Source: Novosphingobium mathurense
GTDB taxonomy: Bacteria; Pseudomonadota; Alphaproteobacteria; Sphingomonadales; Sphingomonadaceae
Length of the DNA: 64,000 nt
Direction of reading: 5' to 3'
Assembly: GCF_900168325.1 (NCBI RefSeq)
Contig: NZ_FVZE01000006.1
Span: 124,001 to 188,000, forward strand
Shown in pieces: positions 16,599-25,221 of the stretch. The translations under genes and the position numbers were made by a program. The notes under the pieces are model-generated. The model saw nothing but the letters and a program-made list of their open reading frames with translations, was not told the origin of the DNA and did not search any database. Every line of letters starts with the position of its first letter. Position 1 is the first letter of the stretch.

Positions 16599-17498
16599 TC
16601 AGGCCGTCGCGCGCCTTGACAGCAGGTCCCAGCAGAAGGCCGCGATGGCGGCCCAGATCAGCGCGAAGCACACCACCTGCACCGGCTTCAGAGGTTCGTT
16701 GAATACGAACAGGCTGAGCAGAAACAGGCCGGTCGGCGTCACGAACTGGATGAAGCCGAGCGTCGAGAAGTCGAGCCGACGCGCTGCCGAGGCGAACAGC
16801 AGCAGCGGCGTGCCGGTCAGGATTCCCGCCAGCGGCAGCAGCAGGTTGAGCTTGAGCGACGTGCCCATGGCCAGCCCCTCGGGCGACATCGCCTGCCATG
16901 CCAGCAGGCCGAGCGCGGGCGGCAGCAGCACCAGCGTCTCGATCGTCAGGCCGGGCAGGGCGTCCACCGGGGCCAGCTTGCGGGTCAGGCCATAGCCGCA
17001 GAAGCTCATCGCCAGCACGAGGCTGATCCACAAGGTATCCAGCGCCCCCAGCGAGAGGATGGCGACTCCGCAGGTAGCCAGGATCACCGCCACCCACTGC
17101 AGGCGCGACAGCTTCTCGCGCAGGAACAGCGTTCCGGCCAGCACGTTGAGCAGCGGGTTGATGTAGTATCCCAGGCTTGCGGCGAGCACGTGTCCGTGAA
17201 GCACGGACATGACGTAGACCAGCCAGTTGGTTCCGATCAGCAGCCCGCTCACGGTCAGCGCGCCCAGGATCCGCGGCTGGCTGAGCGCTTCGCGCAACTG
17301 CTTGCCCTGCCGCAGCAGCACCGTCACCACCACGCAGAAGGGCAGGGTGAACAGGAGGCGCCAGGCCACTACCTCGAACGGGGACACCGCCTTGAGCAGC
17401 GCGAAGTACAGCGGGAACAGGCACCAGATGCCATAGGCGGCGATCGCCTGGGGCAGGCCGCCGGTGCGGGGCGCTGGCGGGACGGTGGAAACGGTCAT
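16599..17498 (-). CDS. rarD: RarD-type EamA transporter
   Basis: A 299-residue inner-membrane protein with about ten predicted helices, of the drug/metabolite transporter superfamily, RarD (chloramphenicol-sensitive) subgroup. The opening AIAAYGIWCLFPLYFALLK and the motif GTNWLVYVMSVLHGHVLAAS are characteristic, as is LGYYINPLLNVLAGTLFLRE. The natural substrate of RarD is not established. It converges on the dihydroorotase-like gene with 27 bases between stops and is divergent from the glycine-zipper gene. Confidence 0.92.
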   Translation of the reverse strand: MTVSTVPPAPRTGGLPQAIAAYGIWCLFPLYFALLKAVSPFEVVAWRLLFTLPFCVVVTVLLRQGKQLREALSQPRILGALTVSGLLIGTNWLVYVMSVLHGHVLAASLGYYINPLLNVLAGTLFLREKLSRLQWVAVILATCGVAILSLGALDTLWISLVLAMSFCGYGLTRKLAPVDALPGLTIETLVLLPPALGLLAWQAMSPEGLAMGTSLKLNLLLPLAGILTGTPLLLFASAARRLDFSTLGFIQFVTPTGLFLLSLFVFNEPLKPVQVVCFALIWAAIAAFCWDLLSRRATA

Positions 17499-17599
17499 CG
17501 CTGGGGGAACTCGATTAGGGGGAAGCGCTGCATAAAAGCCGGAAATGCGCGCAGCAAGCGGTTCGTCGCTGCCAGGGCCTCGGCTCGTCGCTATTACGA

Positions 17600-17632
17600 A
17601 ACCTGACAGCCGTGTTGCACGCCGTTCAGGTT
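17600..17632. promoter_or_regulatory. Inverted repeat overlapping a putative promoter
   Basis: AACCTGA (17600-17606) and TCAGGTT (17626-17632) form a perfect seven-base inverted repeat spaced by 19 bases. It spans the -35-like TTGCAC (17615-17620) of the putative promoter for the glycine-zipper gene, so it could be an operator. Function is inferred only from position. Confidence 0.35.
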
Positions 17633-17644
17633 CATTGCTTTAAA
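17615..17644 (+). promoter_or_regulatory. Putative promoter of the glycine-zipper gene
   Basis: TTGCAC (17615-17620) is followed after 17-18 bases by CTTTAA/TTTAAA (17638-17644), about 65 bases ahead of the ATG at 17709. It is the only promoter-like pair in this 210-base divergent spacer on the plus strand. Confidence 0.4.
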
Positions 17645-17708
17645 GATGAATGCGTACCGCGGATCGTGCCTCCCAACACGGCCCCTCCGCCATCGCAGGA
17701 GAAACGAC

Positions 17709-18146
17709 ATGAACGCATTCATCAAGGCAACCGCCATCGCTGCCGCGACCGCCAGCCTCGCCACTGCTGTGCCGGCCATGGCCGCGCCCAGCTATGCGCC
17801 GAGTTCGGTTTCGGATTTCCGCGCGCCCGGTGAGCAGACTTACGAACACAGCCGCCACTACTCGCGCGAGGATTACCGTCGCGGTTACCGTGACGACTAT
17901 CGCAGCTATCGCAACTACGACGAGCGGAACTATCGCGATACCCGCGCGTGGCGCGGCGACGATGGGCGCTACTACTGCCGCAAGCAGAACGGCACCACCG
18001 GTTTGCTGATCGGCGGCGCGGCAGGTGCACTGCTCGGCCGCGAGGTCGACGGCGGTCGCGACCGCACCGCCGGCACCCTGATCGGCGGTGTCGTGGGCGC
18101 CCTGGTCGGTCGCGAAGTCGACCGTGGCGGCAGCCGCTGCCGCTGA
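17709..18146 (+). CDS. Exported glycine-zipper 2TM domain protein
   Basis: A 145-residue secreted protein. A Sec signal peptide (MNAFIKATAIAAATASLATA, cleaved after AMAA near residue 26) is followed by a Tyr/Arg/Asp-rich low-complexity stretch with repeated YR and DYR units (about residues 45-90), then two glycine-zipper segments (TTGLLIGGAAGALLGREVDG and AGTLIGGVVGALVGREVDRG). Glycine zippers pack into membranes, so outer-membrane association (Rick_17kDa-like) is likely. The two zippers are near repeats of each other. Exact function is unknown. ATG 17709 is preferred over 17646 because the signal peptide begins there. Confidence 0.82.
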   Translation: MNAFIKATAIAAATASLATAVPAMAAPSYAPSSVSDFRAPGEQTYEHSRHYSREDYRRGYRDDYRSYRNYDERNYRDTRAWRGDDGRYYCRKQNGTTGLLIGGAAGALLGREVDGGRDRTAGTLIGGVVGALVGREVDRGGSRCR

Positions 18147-18451
18147 TAGCGCCGGCCCCAGCTGATTGAGACACCCCGCGCGGACGGCGACGCGCGGGGG
18201 AACCGCCCGGTCTTGTGCTTCACGTTCTGCCGGGCGGGAGGGCGCTTGCGGCTTGTCCGCGGGCGCCCTCGACATTTGTGCCCTAAACACTTGCTCAGAG
18301 ACCTTTCCCGGAATGGGACGCCGCCGCGATTGGCGGGCCCGAAGCCTCGTTTTCCCTTCCTTTTCACCGTATTGAACCGCCAAGACGGCGACTTGGCACG
18401 ATGCCCGGGCGCTGGCATCCTGTCCGCTTGCGGCAAGGAAGGAACGTGAAG
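18147..18451 (+). other. 305-base spacer with a chain of hairpins
   Basis: No gene is recognised here. Three strong stem-loops follow one another: CCCCGCGCG/CGCGCGGGG (18174-18199), CCGCCCGG/CCGGGCGG (18203-18237), and GAGGGCGC/GCGCCCTC with an inner GCGG/CCGC stem (18238-18270). A further perfect six-base stem, GCCAAG/CTTGGC, lies at 18379-18397. None has a T-run, so they do not look like plain intrinsic terminators. A structured leader or small RNA ahead of the following lipoprotein gene is possible. Confidence 0.45.
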
Positions 18452-19165
18452 ATGAAGAATTCCGCCCGTTTCATGGTGCTGGGCCTTGCAGGTACGCTGC
18501 TGCTCGCCGGCTGCAATTCGGACAAGAAGCAGCCCGAGGGGGCTGAGACCGATCCGGCCATGAGCGGCGCGCTGGGTGACCAGATCATGGTCGATCCGGA
18601 GATGACCGGGCAGCACGGTGCGGCGCTGGGCGCCAACGGCGGCCAGATCACGCTTCCGCCGGCGGAACGTTCCCCCGAAGCGATCGCGGCGGCCAAGGCC
18701 GATGCGGCGGATGTCGCCGGCGGCAAGCTGACCGATATTCCGCAGCCGACCAGGGGCAGCGCGGCAACGCTGACCGAAACCGCCGCAACCGCGGCGCAAG
18801 TGGCCGCCGCAGCGAGGACCGCGCATACCGATTGCGCGGGCAAGGCGCAGTACTCGAACACCTGGGCGGCCCGCCTTCCGGCCGAAATCCCGGTCTATCC
18901 GCGCGGTGCGGTGCAGGAAGCGGCCGGCACCGACAGCGACGGCTGCGCCCTGCGCGTGGTCAACTACGCGACCCCGGTTTCACCCGAGGATGTCGTGAGC
19001 TTCTACTACACGATGGCCAACAAGGCCGGTTATGGCGCGGAATACCGCCTCGATGGCGACGATCACGTTGTCGGCGGGCGCAAGGGCGGCAAGGCCTATG
19101 TCGTCTATGCCCGCAAGCTGGGCTCGGGCGTGACCGAGGTCGATCTCGTCACCAGCGGGAAGTAG
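18452..19165 (+). CDS. Hypothetical lipoprotein
   Basis: A 237-residue protein with a clear lipoprotein signal: MKNSARFMVLGLAGTLLLAG then the lipobox cysteine at 21. The middle is Ala-rich. The C-terminal 110 residues are compact, with two further cysteines (DCAGKAQYSNTW, SDGCALRVVNY) and a strand-rich ending (AYVVYARKLGSGVTEVDLV). ATG 18452 is favoured by the AAGGAAGGA ribosome binding site at 18435-18443; GTG 18446 is possible. No known domain is recognised. The gene is preceded by the hairpin-rich spacer and converges on astD with 24 bases between. Confidence 0.72.
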   Translation: MKNSARFMVLGLAGTLLLAGCNSDKKQPEGAETDPAMSGALGDQIMVDPEMTGQHGAALGANGGQITLPPAERSPEAIAAAKADAADVAGGKLTDIPQPTRGSAATLTETAATAAQVAAAARTAHTDCAGKAQYSNTWAARLPAEIPVYPRGAVQEAAGTDSDGCALRVVNYATPVSPEDVVSFYYTMANKAGYGAEYRLDGDDHVVGGRKGGKAYVVYARKLGSGVTEVDLVTSGK

Positions 19166-19195
19166 GCGCCGGGGGCGAGCGCTGCGCCCCTACTT
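19160..19195. terminator. Possible shared terminator hairpin between convergent genes
   Basis: GGGGCG (19172-19177) pairs with CGCCCC (19085+100 = 19185-19190), and AAGTA (19160-19164) pairs with TACTT (19191-19195), leaving a 7-base bulge. The structure includes both stop codons of the convergent lipoprotein and astD genes. T-runs are short, so it is a weak candidate. Confidence 0.3.
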
Positions 19196-20659
19196 CAACC
19201 CCACGCCGATCATCGCGCGCGGCTGTTCCATTTCGCCCGAGGCGACCGGATAGGCGCAGTAGTCTGCGGCGTAGTAGCCGGTCGGGCGATGATTGCCGGA
19301 CAGGCCGATGCCACCCATCGGCGCGGCATGGGACGGGCCCGTGGTCGGGCGGTTCCAGTTGACGATCCCGGCGCGCACGTTGGCCCAGAAGCGGTTGTAC
19401 TCCTGCGGCGTACCACCCACGAGAGACGCGGCAAGGCCGAAGCGGGTGTTGTTGGCCTCGGCAATCGCGCCGTCGAAATCGCCCACCTTGATGACCTGCA
19501 GGATCGGGCCGAACAGCTCGACGTCGGGGCGGTCGGCCATCGCCGTCGTGTCGATGATCGCCGGACTCAGGAAGGGCAGGGATTCGTCGGGGCGTACGAG
19601 GTGCTTGATTGCCCGTCCGCCGTTGCTCAACAGGTAGAGGAAGCTCTCGGTCAAGCCGTCGGCGGCGGCATTGTCGATCACCGGGCCCATGAAGGGGGCC
19701 GGGTCGTCGAACGGGGCGCCGACGATCAGGCGGTCGGCCAGGGCCTTCACTTCGACCATCAGTGCATCGTAAAGCGTATCGCGCACGATCAGGCGCCGCG
19801 CCGCGGTGCAGCGCTGCCCGGCGGTGGCGAAGGCGGACTGGACGACGATCGCGGCGGCGTCGGTCAGCTTGGGCGTGTCCCAGACCACGATCGGGTTGTT
19901 GCCGCCCATTTCGAGCGCGACGACCTTGTCCGGCCGGGTGGCCAACCTGCGGTTGATGGCAAGGCCGGTATTGGCCGAGCCGGTGAAAAGGATGCCGTCC
20001 ACCCCTTCATGGGCAACGAAAGCCTGGCCTTCCTCGGGTCCGCCCACGGCAAGCTGCACCACCGAGGAAGCGATGCCGGCGCGGTGGAAGCAGCGGATCA
20101 GGATTTCGCCCGATGCCGGGGCTTTCTCGCTCGGCTTGAAGATGACCACGTTGCCCGCGATCAGCGCCGGGATGATGTGGGAATTGGGCAGGTGCGCCGG
20201 ATAGTTGAACGGGCCGAGCACGACCAGCACGCCATGCGGCTTGTGGCGCACTGCCATCGTTCCCTGCAGTGCGCTGTCCAGCTTTCGTTGCGAGGTGCGT
20301 TCGGCATAGGAGCGGATCGACACCTCGACCTTGTTGATCACGCTCTCGACTTCGGCGTTGGCTTCCCACAGCGGCTTGCCGACTTCGCGGGCGATGGTGC
20401 GCGCCAGCGTATCGGCTTCCTTGCGCACTTCGTTGGCGAAGCGGCGGACCAGTTCCATGCGGTTGGCCAGGGGCTGCGCGGCCCAGCCCGGCCATGCCTG
20501 CCGGGCGCGGGTTACGACTTCGTTGATCTCGCACGGTTTGCCGCGCCAGATCTCGGCACCGGTGGCCGGTTCGCAGGAGATGATGTCCGCCTTGCTCACG
20601 TCGGTACCCGGTCTCCGTTCACTCGAAAGTGCAGCCTCTTGTGTCGCTTGCGCGGTCAT
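19190..20659 (-). CDS. astD: Succinylglutamate-semialdehyde dehydrogenase
   Basis: NAD-dependent aldehyde dehydrogenase of the arginine succinyltransferase pathway (succinylglutamate semialdehyde to succinylglutamate). Catalytic features: GPFNYPAHLPNSHIIPAL, FKPSEKAP, ALEMGGNNP with the general-base Glu, and AGQRCTAARR with the nucleophilic Cys. The C-terminal GNHRPTGYYAADYCAYPVAS is specific for AstD. ATG 20659 gives 489 residues; TTG 20683 and GTG 20599 are alternatives, since no strong ribosome binding site decides. No astA or astB lies next to it, so either the pathway is dispersed or the enzyme serves another aldehyde. Confidence 0.9.
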   Translation of the reverse strand: MTAQATQEAALSSERRPGTDVSKADIISCEPATGAEIWRGKPCEINEVVTRARQAWPGWAAQPLANRMELVRRFANEVRKEADTLARTIAREVGKPLWEANAEVESVINKVEVSIRSYAERTSQRKLDSALQGTMAVRHKPHGVLVVLGPFNYPAHLPNSHIIPALIAGNVVIFKPSEKAPASGEILIRCFHRAGIASSVVQLAVGGPEEGQAFVAHEGVDGILFTGSANTGLAINRRLATRPDKVVALEMGGNNPIVVWDTPKLTDAAAIVVQSAFATAGQRCTAARRLIVRDTLYDALMVEVKALADRLIVGAPFDDPAPFMGPVIDNAAADGLTESFLYLLSNGGRAIKHLVRPDESLPFLSPAIIDTTAMADRPDVELFGPILQVIKVGDFDGAIAEANNTRFGLAASLVGGTPQEYNRFWANVRAGIVNWNRPTTGPSHAAPMGGIGLSGNHRPTGYYAADYCAYPVASGEMEQPRAMIGVGLK

Positions 20660-20746
20660 TACGGCAATAGATCCGTTATCCAAGATAAATCGAAGTTCGG
20701 CTGCACCTTACACGGGCTTTCCTACCGGGGTGCTAACGACGGGCTG

Positions 20747-22153
20747 TTAATCATCGTGTCCGGCAGGAATCGGAGGTGTGCCGAGCTGGCGGCCCAACTC
20801 GCGGATTTCCCCGATCCTGGCGTGAAGCGGGCCCCAGTCGTCGTCCCTGTCGATGTGCGACCAGAGGCGTTCGACTTCGTCGATCAGCGTGCTGGGCGGC
20901 GCTCCGCGGGCCCAGAACGGATCGTCGGTGCCCGCCGCCGGCTTATATCCGGAGAGGATCCGGCCGAAGTCGCTGTCGTCCGCGGCGCGCCCGCCGCGGT
21001 GGTCGTAGAACAGCTGTTCGGGCGGCAGGCCGGTCTCGACCATGCGGTTCTCTGCCGCCTGGACCAGCCGGGTATCCGCCTCCAGCCCCTGCGGCCCGAC
21101 GCCCAGGCGCCAGGCGAACCGGCGGGCCATCGCTTCCTGGTAGAGCGGTCCGAAGCGATTGAGCGCGGCAACCAGCGGTTCGGTTTCGGTGAGCATCCGC
21201 AGCGCCACGGCCAGCTGGCCGCAGTTCCAAAGCACCGCCTCGGGCTGGCGGCCGAAGGCGTAGAGGCCGCCCTGGTCGAAGTAGGCGGCGGTAAAGCGCG
21301 GATTCCATTGCGGCAGCCAGCGCCACGGGCCGTAGTCGAAGCTCTCGCCCGAGATGTTCATGTTGTCGGTGTTGAGCACGCCATGGACGAATCCTGCGAC
21401 CATCCATGCAGCGGCGGTGTCGGCCAGCCGTTCGACCACCTGGTGCATCAGGATCACCGCGGGCTCGTCGCGTCCGGGGGCGTCCTCGGGCGGAAGGCTG
21501 CCGGGGTAGGTCTCGAGGCAATAGGCGACCAGCTCTTCCATGTGCTCGCGCTCCTCGAAGGCGAGCAGGCGCTGGAAGGTGCCGATGCGGATATGGCCGT
21601 GGCTGAGACGCAGCAGCACGGCCGAGCGCGTGGGCGAGGGCTCGTCGCCGCGCCACAGCGATTCCCCGGTCTCGATGACGGAGAAGGTCTTGGAGGTATA
21701 GACGCCCAGCGCCTCGAGCATTTCGGTGGCGAGGATCTCGCGCATCGCGCCTTTCAGCGTCAGGCGTCCATCGCCGTCGCGGCTGTACGGGGTCTGGCCC
21801 GAACCCTTGGTACCAAGGTCGAGCAACCGGCCCCCGCCGTCGCGCATCTGGGCGAAGAGGAAGCCGCGCCCGTCGCCGATGTCGGGGTTGTAGTGGCGGA
21901 ACTGGTGCCCGTGATAGCGCAGCGCCAGCGGCCGGGGCAGGTTGTCGGCCAGCGGAGCGAAGCGGCCGAAGTGCTCGATCCACTGCGCATCGTCGAGATC
22001 GGCAAGGCCCACGGCGGCGGCCCAGCGGTCGTTGCGGAAGCGCAGTTCGTGTTGCGGGAAAGTGGCGGCGTCCACTTCGTCGCCCAGCCATGAGGAGATC
22101 TTCCCGATCCGGGGCTCGGGATTATAGGCACTTGCTTGCGGTTCTGTCTGCAT
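20747..22153 (-). CDS. selO: Protein adenylyltransferase SelO (YdiU family)
   Basis: A 468-residue pseudokinase-fold enzyme that AMPylates proteins. The flipped ATP-binding segment LDLGTKGSGQTPYSRDGDGR and the catalytic segment HGVLNTDNMNISGESFDYGP are intact. ATG 22153 starts MQTEPQASAYNPEP, the normal N-terminus. The protein ends in IPAGHDD without the C-terminal Cys or Sec motif seen in many SelO proteins; its only cysteines are in VAYCLETY and LWNCGQL. The redox control described for Escherichia coli SelO is therefore probably absent. Confidence 0.93.
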   Translation of the reverse strand: MQTEPQASAYNPEPRIGKISSWLGDEVDAATFPQHELRFRNDRWAAAVGLADLDDAQWIEHFGRFAPLADNLPRPLALRYHGHQFRHYNPDIGDGRGFLFAQMRDGGGRLLDLGTKGSGQTPYSRDGDGRLTLKGAMREILATEMLEALGVYTSKTFSVIETGESLWRGDEPSPTRSAVLLRLSHGHIRIGTFQRLLAFEEREHMEELVAYCLETYPGSLPPEDAPGRDEPAVILMHQVVERLADTAAAWMVAGFVHGVLNTDNMNISGESFDYGPWRWLPQWNPRFTAAYFDQGGLYAFGRQPEAVLWNCGQLAVALRMLTETEPLVAALNRFGPLYQEAMARRFAWRLGVGPQGLEADTRLVQAAENRMVETGLPPEQLFYDHRGGRAADDSDFGRILSGYKPAAGTDDPFWARGAPPSTLIDEVERLWSHIDRDDDWGPLHARIGEIRELGRQLGTPPIPAGHDD

Positions 22154-22219
22154 CAGGCGATAGTGGGCGCATGACGCGCGTCGTTCAAGGCGCGCAGGCT
22201 TGGAGGACCCCACTAAGGC

Positions 22220-23092
22220 ATGTCGGATTACGAGGATCGGTTCTGGACGAGCCGCGACGGGGTCAAGTTGCATTTTCGGGATTACGCGGGGCCGGATTCG
22301 GCGGAGGGGCCATCGCGGCTCCCGGTCGTGTGCCTGCCCGGGCTGACCCGCAATGCGCGCGATTTCGAATTGCTCGCCCTGCACATGGCGCGTTCCCGAC
22401 GCGTTCTCTGCCCCGACATGCGCGGGCGCGGCGACAGCGAATATGCAAAGGATTCAGCCAGCTACAACCCGGTCCAGTACGGCGAGGACCTGCTCGTCCT
22501 GCTGGAACAGGAAGGCATCGACCGGTTCGTGGCCGTGGGCACTTCACTGGGCGGGATGATGACCATGGGCCTTGCGCTCATGATTCCCGGGCGCATCGCC
22601 GGTGCCGTGCTCAACGACATCGGCCCGGTGCTCGAGCCGGAGGGGCTGCGGCGTATTCTCGACTACGTCGGGCAGGGGCGTAATTTCCCCACCTGGGTCC
22701 ACGCCGCCCGCGCGATAGAGGGTACGCAGGGCGATGCCCATCCGGGTCAGGCGCTCGATTTCTGGATCGGCCGGGCCAAGCGGCTGATGGCGCTGGGCAG
22801 CAACGGGCGCATCGTCTTCGATTACGACATGAAGATTGCCGAACCGCTTGCCGACCTCGATGTCGACAGCCAGGCGGACCTGTGGCCTGCCTGGGAAGCG
22901 CTGGCAGGGCGGCCGCTGCTGGTCGTGCGCGGGGCCCTGTCGGACCTGTTCAGCGCGCAGACCCTGGAGGAAATGCTGGTGCGTGTGCCCGAAGCGGAAG
23001 CGGTCACGCTTGCCGATGTCGGTCATGCGCCGACGCTGGACGAACCCGAAGCGGTGGCCGCGATCGATCGCCTGCTCGCCAGGGCCGACTGA
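22220..23092 (+). CDS. Alpha/beta hydrolase
   Basis: A 290-residue alpha/beta-hydrolase. The nucleophile elbow is VGTSLGGMM (Ser at about 113), the oxyanion region is VCLPGLTRNARDFELLA, and the catalytic His is in LADVGHAPTLDEPEA near the C-terminus. DMRGRGDSEYAKD is typical of esterase or lactonase relatives. The substrate is unknown. It is divergent from selO and 13 bases ahead of a glycosyltransferase gene, with which it may be co-transcribed. Confidence 0.9.
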   Translation: MSDYEDRFWTSRDGVKLHFRDYAGPDSAEGPSRLPVVCLPGLTRNARDFELLALHMARSRRVLCPDMRGRGDSEYAKDSASYNPVQYGEDLLVLLEQEGIDRFVAVGTSLGGMMTMGLALMIPGRIAGAVLNDIGPVLEPEGLRRILDYVGQGRNFPTWVHAARAIEGTQGDAHPGQALDFWIGRAKRLMALGSNGRIVFDYDMKIAEPLADLDVDSQADLWPAWEALAGRPLLVVRGALSDLFSAQTLEEMLVRVPEAEAVTLADVGHAPTLDEPEAVAAIDRLLARAD

Positions 23093-23105
23093 GGGCGCCG
23101 GGCAC

Positions 23106-24251
23106 ATGCGGGATTCGCGGCCCTTGCGGGTGCTTCATCTCCATTCGAGCTTTTCCGCGGGCGGCAAGGAACTGCGCGCGGCCCGGCTGATGAACGCCTT
23201 CGGGCCGAAGGTCCTGCACACGGTCGTCTCGGCCCAGCCGGGCGCCTATGGCGCGGCCATTGCCGTCGATCCCTCGCTTGCGGTGACATATCCGGAGGAC
23301 TTCCCGAGCCTTCAGGGCAAACCCCTGCCGCGCCGGCTCCTCGGGATCGCACGGGCGCTCAAGGATTACGACCTCGTCCTGACCTACAATTGGGGCGCGA
23401 TGGACGCGGTGCTGGCCCATGCCCTGTTCAGGCGGTCCCTCGGCTTGCCGCCACTGGTCCACCATGAAGACGGTTTCAACGAGGACGAGGCGAATCGGCT
23501 CAAGCCTGCGCGCAATTGGTTCCGCCGCGTGGCCCTGACAGGGGCTTCGGCCGTCATCGTGCCATCGCAGCGGCTGGAAGCGATCGCGCTGGACGCTTGG
23601 AAGCAGCCGCGCGGCAAGGTGAAGCTGATCGTCAACGGCATCAACTGCGCGGCCTATGTCGACAAGCCGCGTCCGGACATCCTGCCGGGCCTCGTCAAGC
23701 AACCGGGAGAAAAATGGGTCGGCACGCTCGCCGGCCTGCGCCCGGTCAAGAACCTGCCCCGGCTGGTGCGCGCCTTTGCGCAGATGCCGCAGGACTGGCG
23801 GCTGGTCATCCTGGGCGAAGGGCCCGAGCGCGGTGCCATCGCCGCGCAGGCCGAGGCGAGCGGCGTGGGGAATCGGGTGCATATGCCCGGCTTCGTCGCT
23901 GATCCCTCGCACGCAGTTGGGCTGTTCGATCTCTTCGCTCTTTCCTCCGACAGCGAGCAGTTCCCGATCTCGGTGGTCGAGGCGATGGCGGCGGGCCTTG
24001 CGGTGGCTTCGCCGGCGGTGGGAGACGTCGCGTACATGGTTTCCGAGGAAAACCGGGGACATATCTCCAGCCCCGGCGATGAGGCGGGATTGGCCCGGGC
24101 GCTGGTCGAACTGGCCTGCGATCCGCAGCTACGGACCCGTATCGGCATAGCCAACCGTGCTCATGCGAATGCACTTTATGACGAAAATACAATGATTTCT
24201 CTGTATCGCACGGTCTATGGTCAGGCGGTTGGCCGAATGTCCGCGATCTAG
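23106..24251 (+). CDS. Glycosyltransferase family 4 protein
   Basis: A 381-residue GT-B fold glycosyltransferase (GT4-like). The N-terminal RVLHLHSSFSAGGKELRAAR is the acceptor-side Rossmann start, and the donor-side nucleotide-sugar motif EQFPISVVEAMAAGLAVASP (about residues 285-304) is diagnostic. The linker VGTLAGLRPVKNLPRLVRAF is also typical. ATG 23106 follows the hydrolase stop by 13 bases; the frame upstream is spurious. Donor and acceptor sugars cannot be predicted, and no other polysaccharide gene is nearby, so it may act on a lipid or a small glycoside. Confidence 0.9.
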   Translation: MRDSRPLRVLHLHSSFSAGGKELRAARLMNAFGPKVLHTVVSAQPGAYGAAIAVDPSLAVTYPEDFPSLQGKPLPRRLLGIARALKDYDLVLTYNWGAMDAVLAHALFRRSLGLPPLVHHEDGFNEDEANRLKPARNWFRRVALTGASAVIVPSQRLEAIALDAWKQPRGKVKLIVNGINCAAYVDKPRPDILPGLVKQPGEKWVGTLAGLRPVKNLPRLVRAFAQMPQDWRLVILGEGPERGAIAAQAEASGVGNRVHMPGFVADPSHAVGLFDLFALSSDSEQFPISVVEAMAAGLAVASPAVGDVAYMVSEENRGHISSPGDEAGLARALVELACDPQLRTRIGIANRAHANALYDENTMISLYRTVYGQAVGRMSAI

Positions 24252-24373
24252 GCCCGACGTCCATTCAGCGGTGCTTCACCACGGGACGTGCAGCGATCAT
24301 CCCCGTTGAAAAGCCCCAGCCATTCGCTAAACAGCCCGCAACCATCCTGATTTCCGCAGAAAGCGCCCGAAAA

Positions 24374-25198
24374 TTGGCTCTGCCTCCTTCTCAAAACACT
24401 CCGTCCAACGACAAGGCCGAACAGCGACTCGCCGCGCAGCAGGATGTCTTCCTGCGCGAGGTCGACGATGCCGTGCGCCAGGATCAGCTCGAAAGCTTCT
24501 TTGCCCGCTACGGCAAGCCGCTGATAGCGTTGATCGTGATCGCTCTCGCGGCCTTCGGTGGCTACCTCTACTGGGATCACAAGCAGACCCAGCAGCGTGA
24601 AGGTGACGCCGAGACTTTCGTGCAGGCGCTGGACAGCCTCAAGGCCGGCAAGCTCGACGAGGCCGATGCCAAGCTCAAGGCGCTTGCCGCTGAAGGCTCG
24701 GACGGCAGCGCCACCGCGGCCAAGCTGATGCAGGCGGGAATCGCGCTCGACCGGGGCAAGAAGGACGATGCGCTCAAGCTCTACGCCGCAGTCGCCAGGG
24801 ACGAGAATGCGCCGCAGCCGATGCGCGACCTTGCCACGATCCGCGAAGTCGGTGCGAATTTCGATGCGATGAAGCCGCAGGACGTGGTCGATCGCCTCAA
24901 GCCCTACGCCGCCCCGGGCAATCCCTGGTTCGGCGTGGCCGGCGAACTGGTGGGCATGGCCTACCTGAAGATGGACAAGAAGGACCAGGCCGGTCCGCTG
25001 TTCGGTGCGATCGCCAAGGACGAAGGCGTCAGCGCCGCGCTGCGCAGCCGCGCGCGCCAGCTGGCGGCCGTGCTGGGCGTCGACGCGCTGGACGACGTGG
25101 TTGATGACAAGGGAGAGCCCATCGGCAAGGACGGCGCGAAGACTGCCGCGGATGCCGGGGCGACTGATGAGGATGCCGCCCAAGGGGCTGGCGAATGA
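24374..25198 (+). CDS. YfgM-like membrane-anchored TPR protein
   Basis: A 274-residue protein of the YfgM/DUF2133 type: a cytoplasmic N-terminus (about 45 residues), one membrane helix (YGKPLIALIVIALAAFGGYL, about 54-73), then a periplasmic helical-repeat domain resembling TPRs (LDSLKAGKLDEADAKLKALA, FGAIAKDEGVSAALRSRARQ). YfgM associates with the Sec translocon and periplasmic chaperones. It starts with TTG 24374 and its TGA (25196-25198) overlaps an in-frame ATG of the bamB frame. The pairing with bamB matches Escherichia coli. Confidence 0.87.
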   Translation: MALPPSQNTPSNDKAEQRLAAQQDVFLREVDDAVRQDQLESFFARYGKPLIALIVIALAAFGGYLYWDHKQTQQREGDAETFVQALDSLKAGKLDEADAKLKALAAEGSDGSATAAKLMQAGIALDRGKKDDALKLYAAVARDENAPQPMRDLATIREVGANFDAMKPQDVVDRLKPYAAPGNPWFGVAGELVGMAYLKMDKKDQAGPLFGAIAKDEGVSAALRSRARQLAAVLGVDALDDVVDDKGEPIGKDGAKTAADAGATDEDAAQGAGE

Positions 25199-25221
25199 CC
25201 CATTTTCTTGAGGATCTGCGC

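Noticed and set aside
19289..22093. A plus-strand open frame of about 930 codons
   Set aside because: It is antisense to both astD and selO, which have intact catalytic motifs. Its translation is low-complexity and has no family features.
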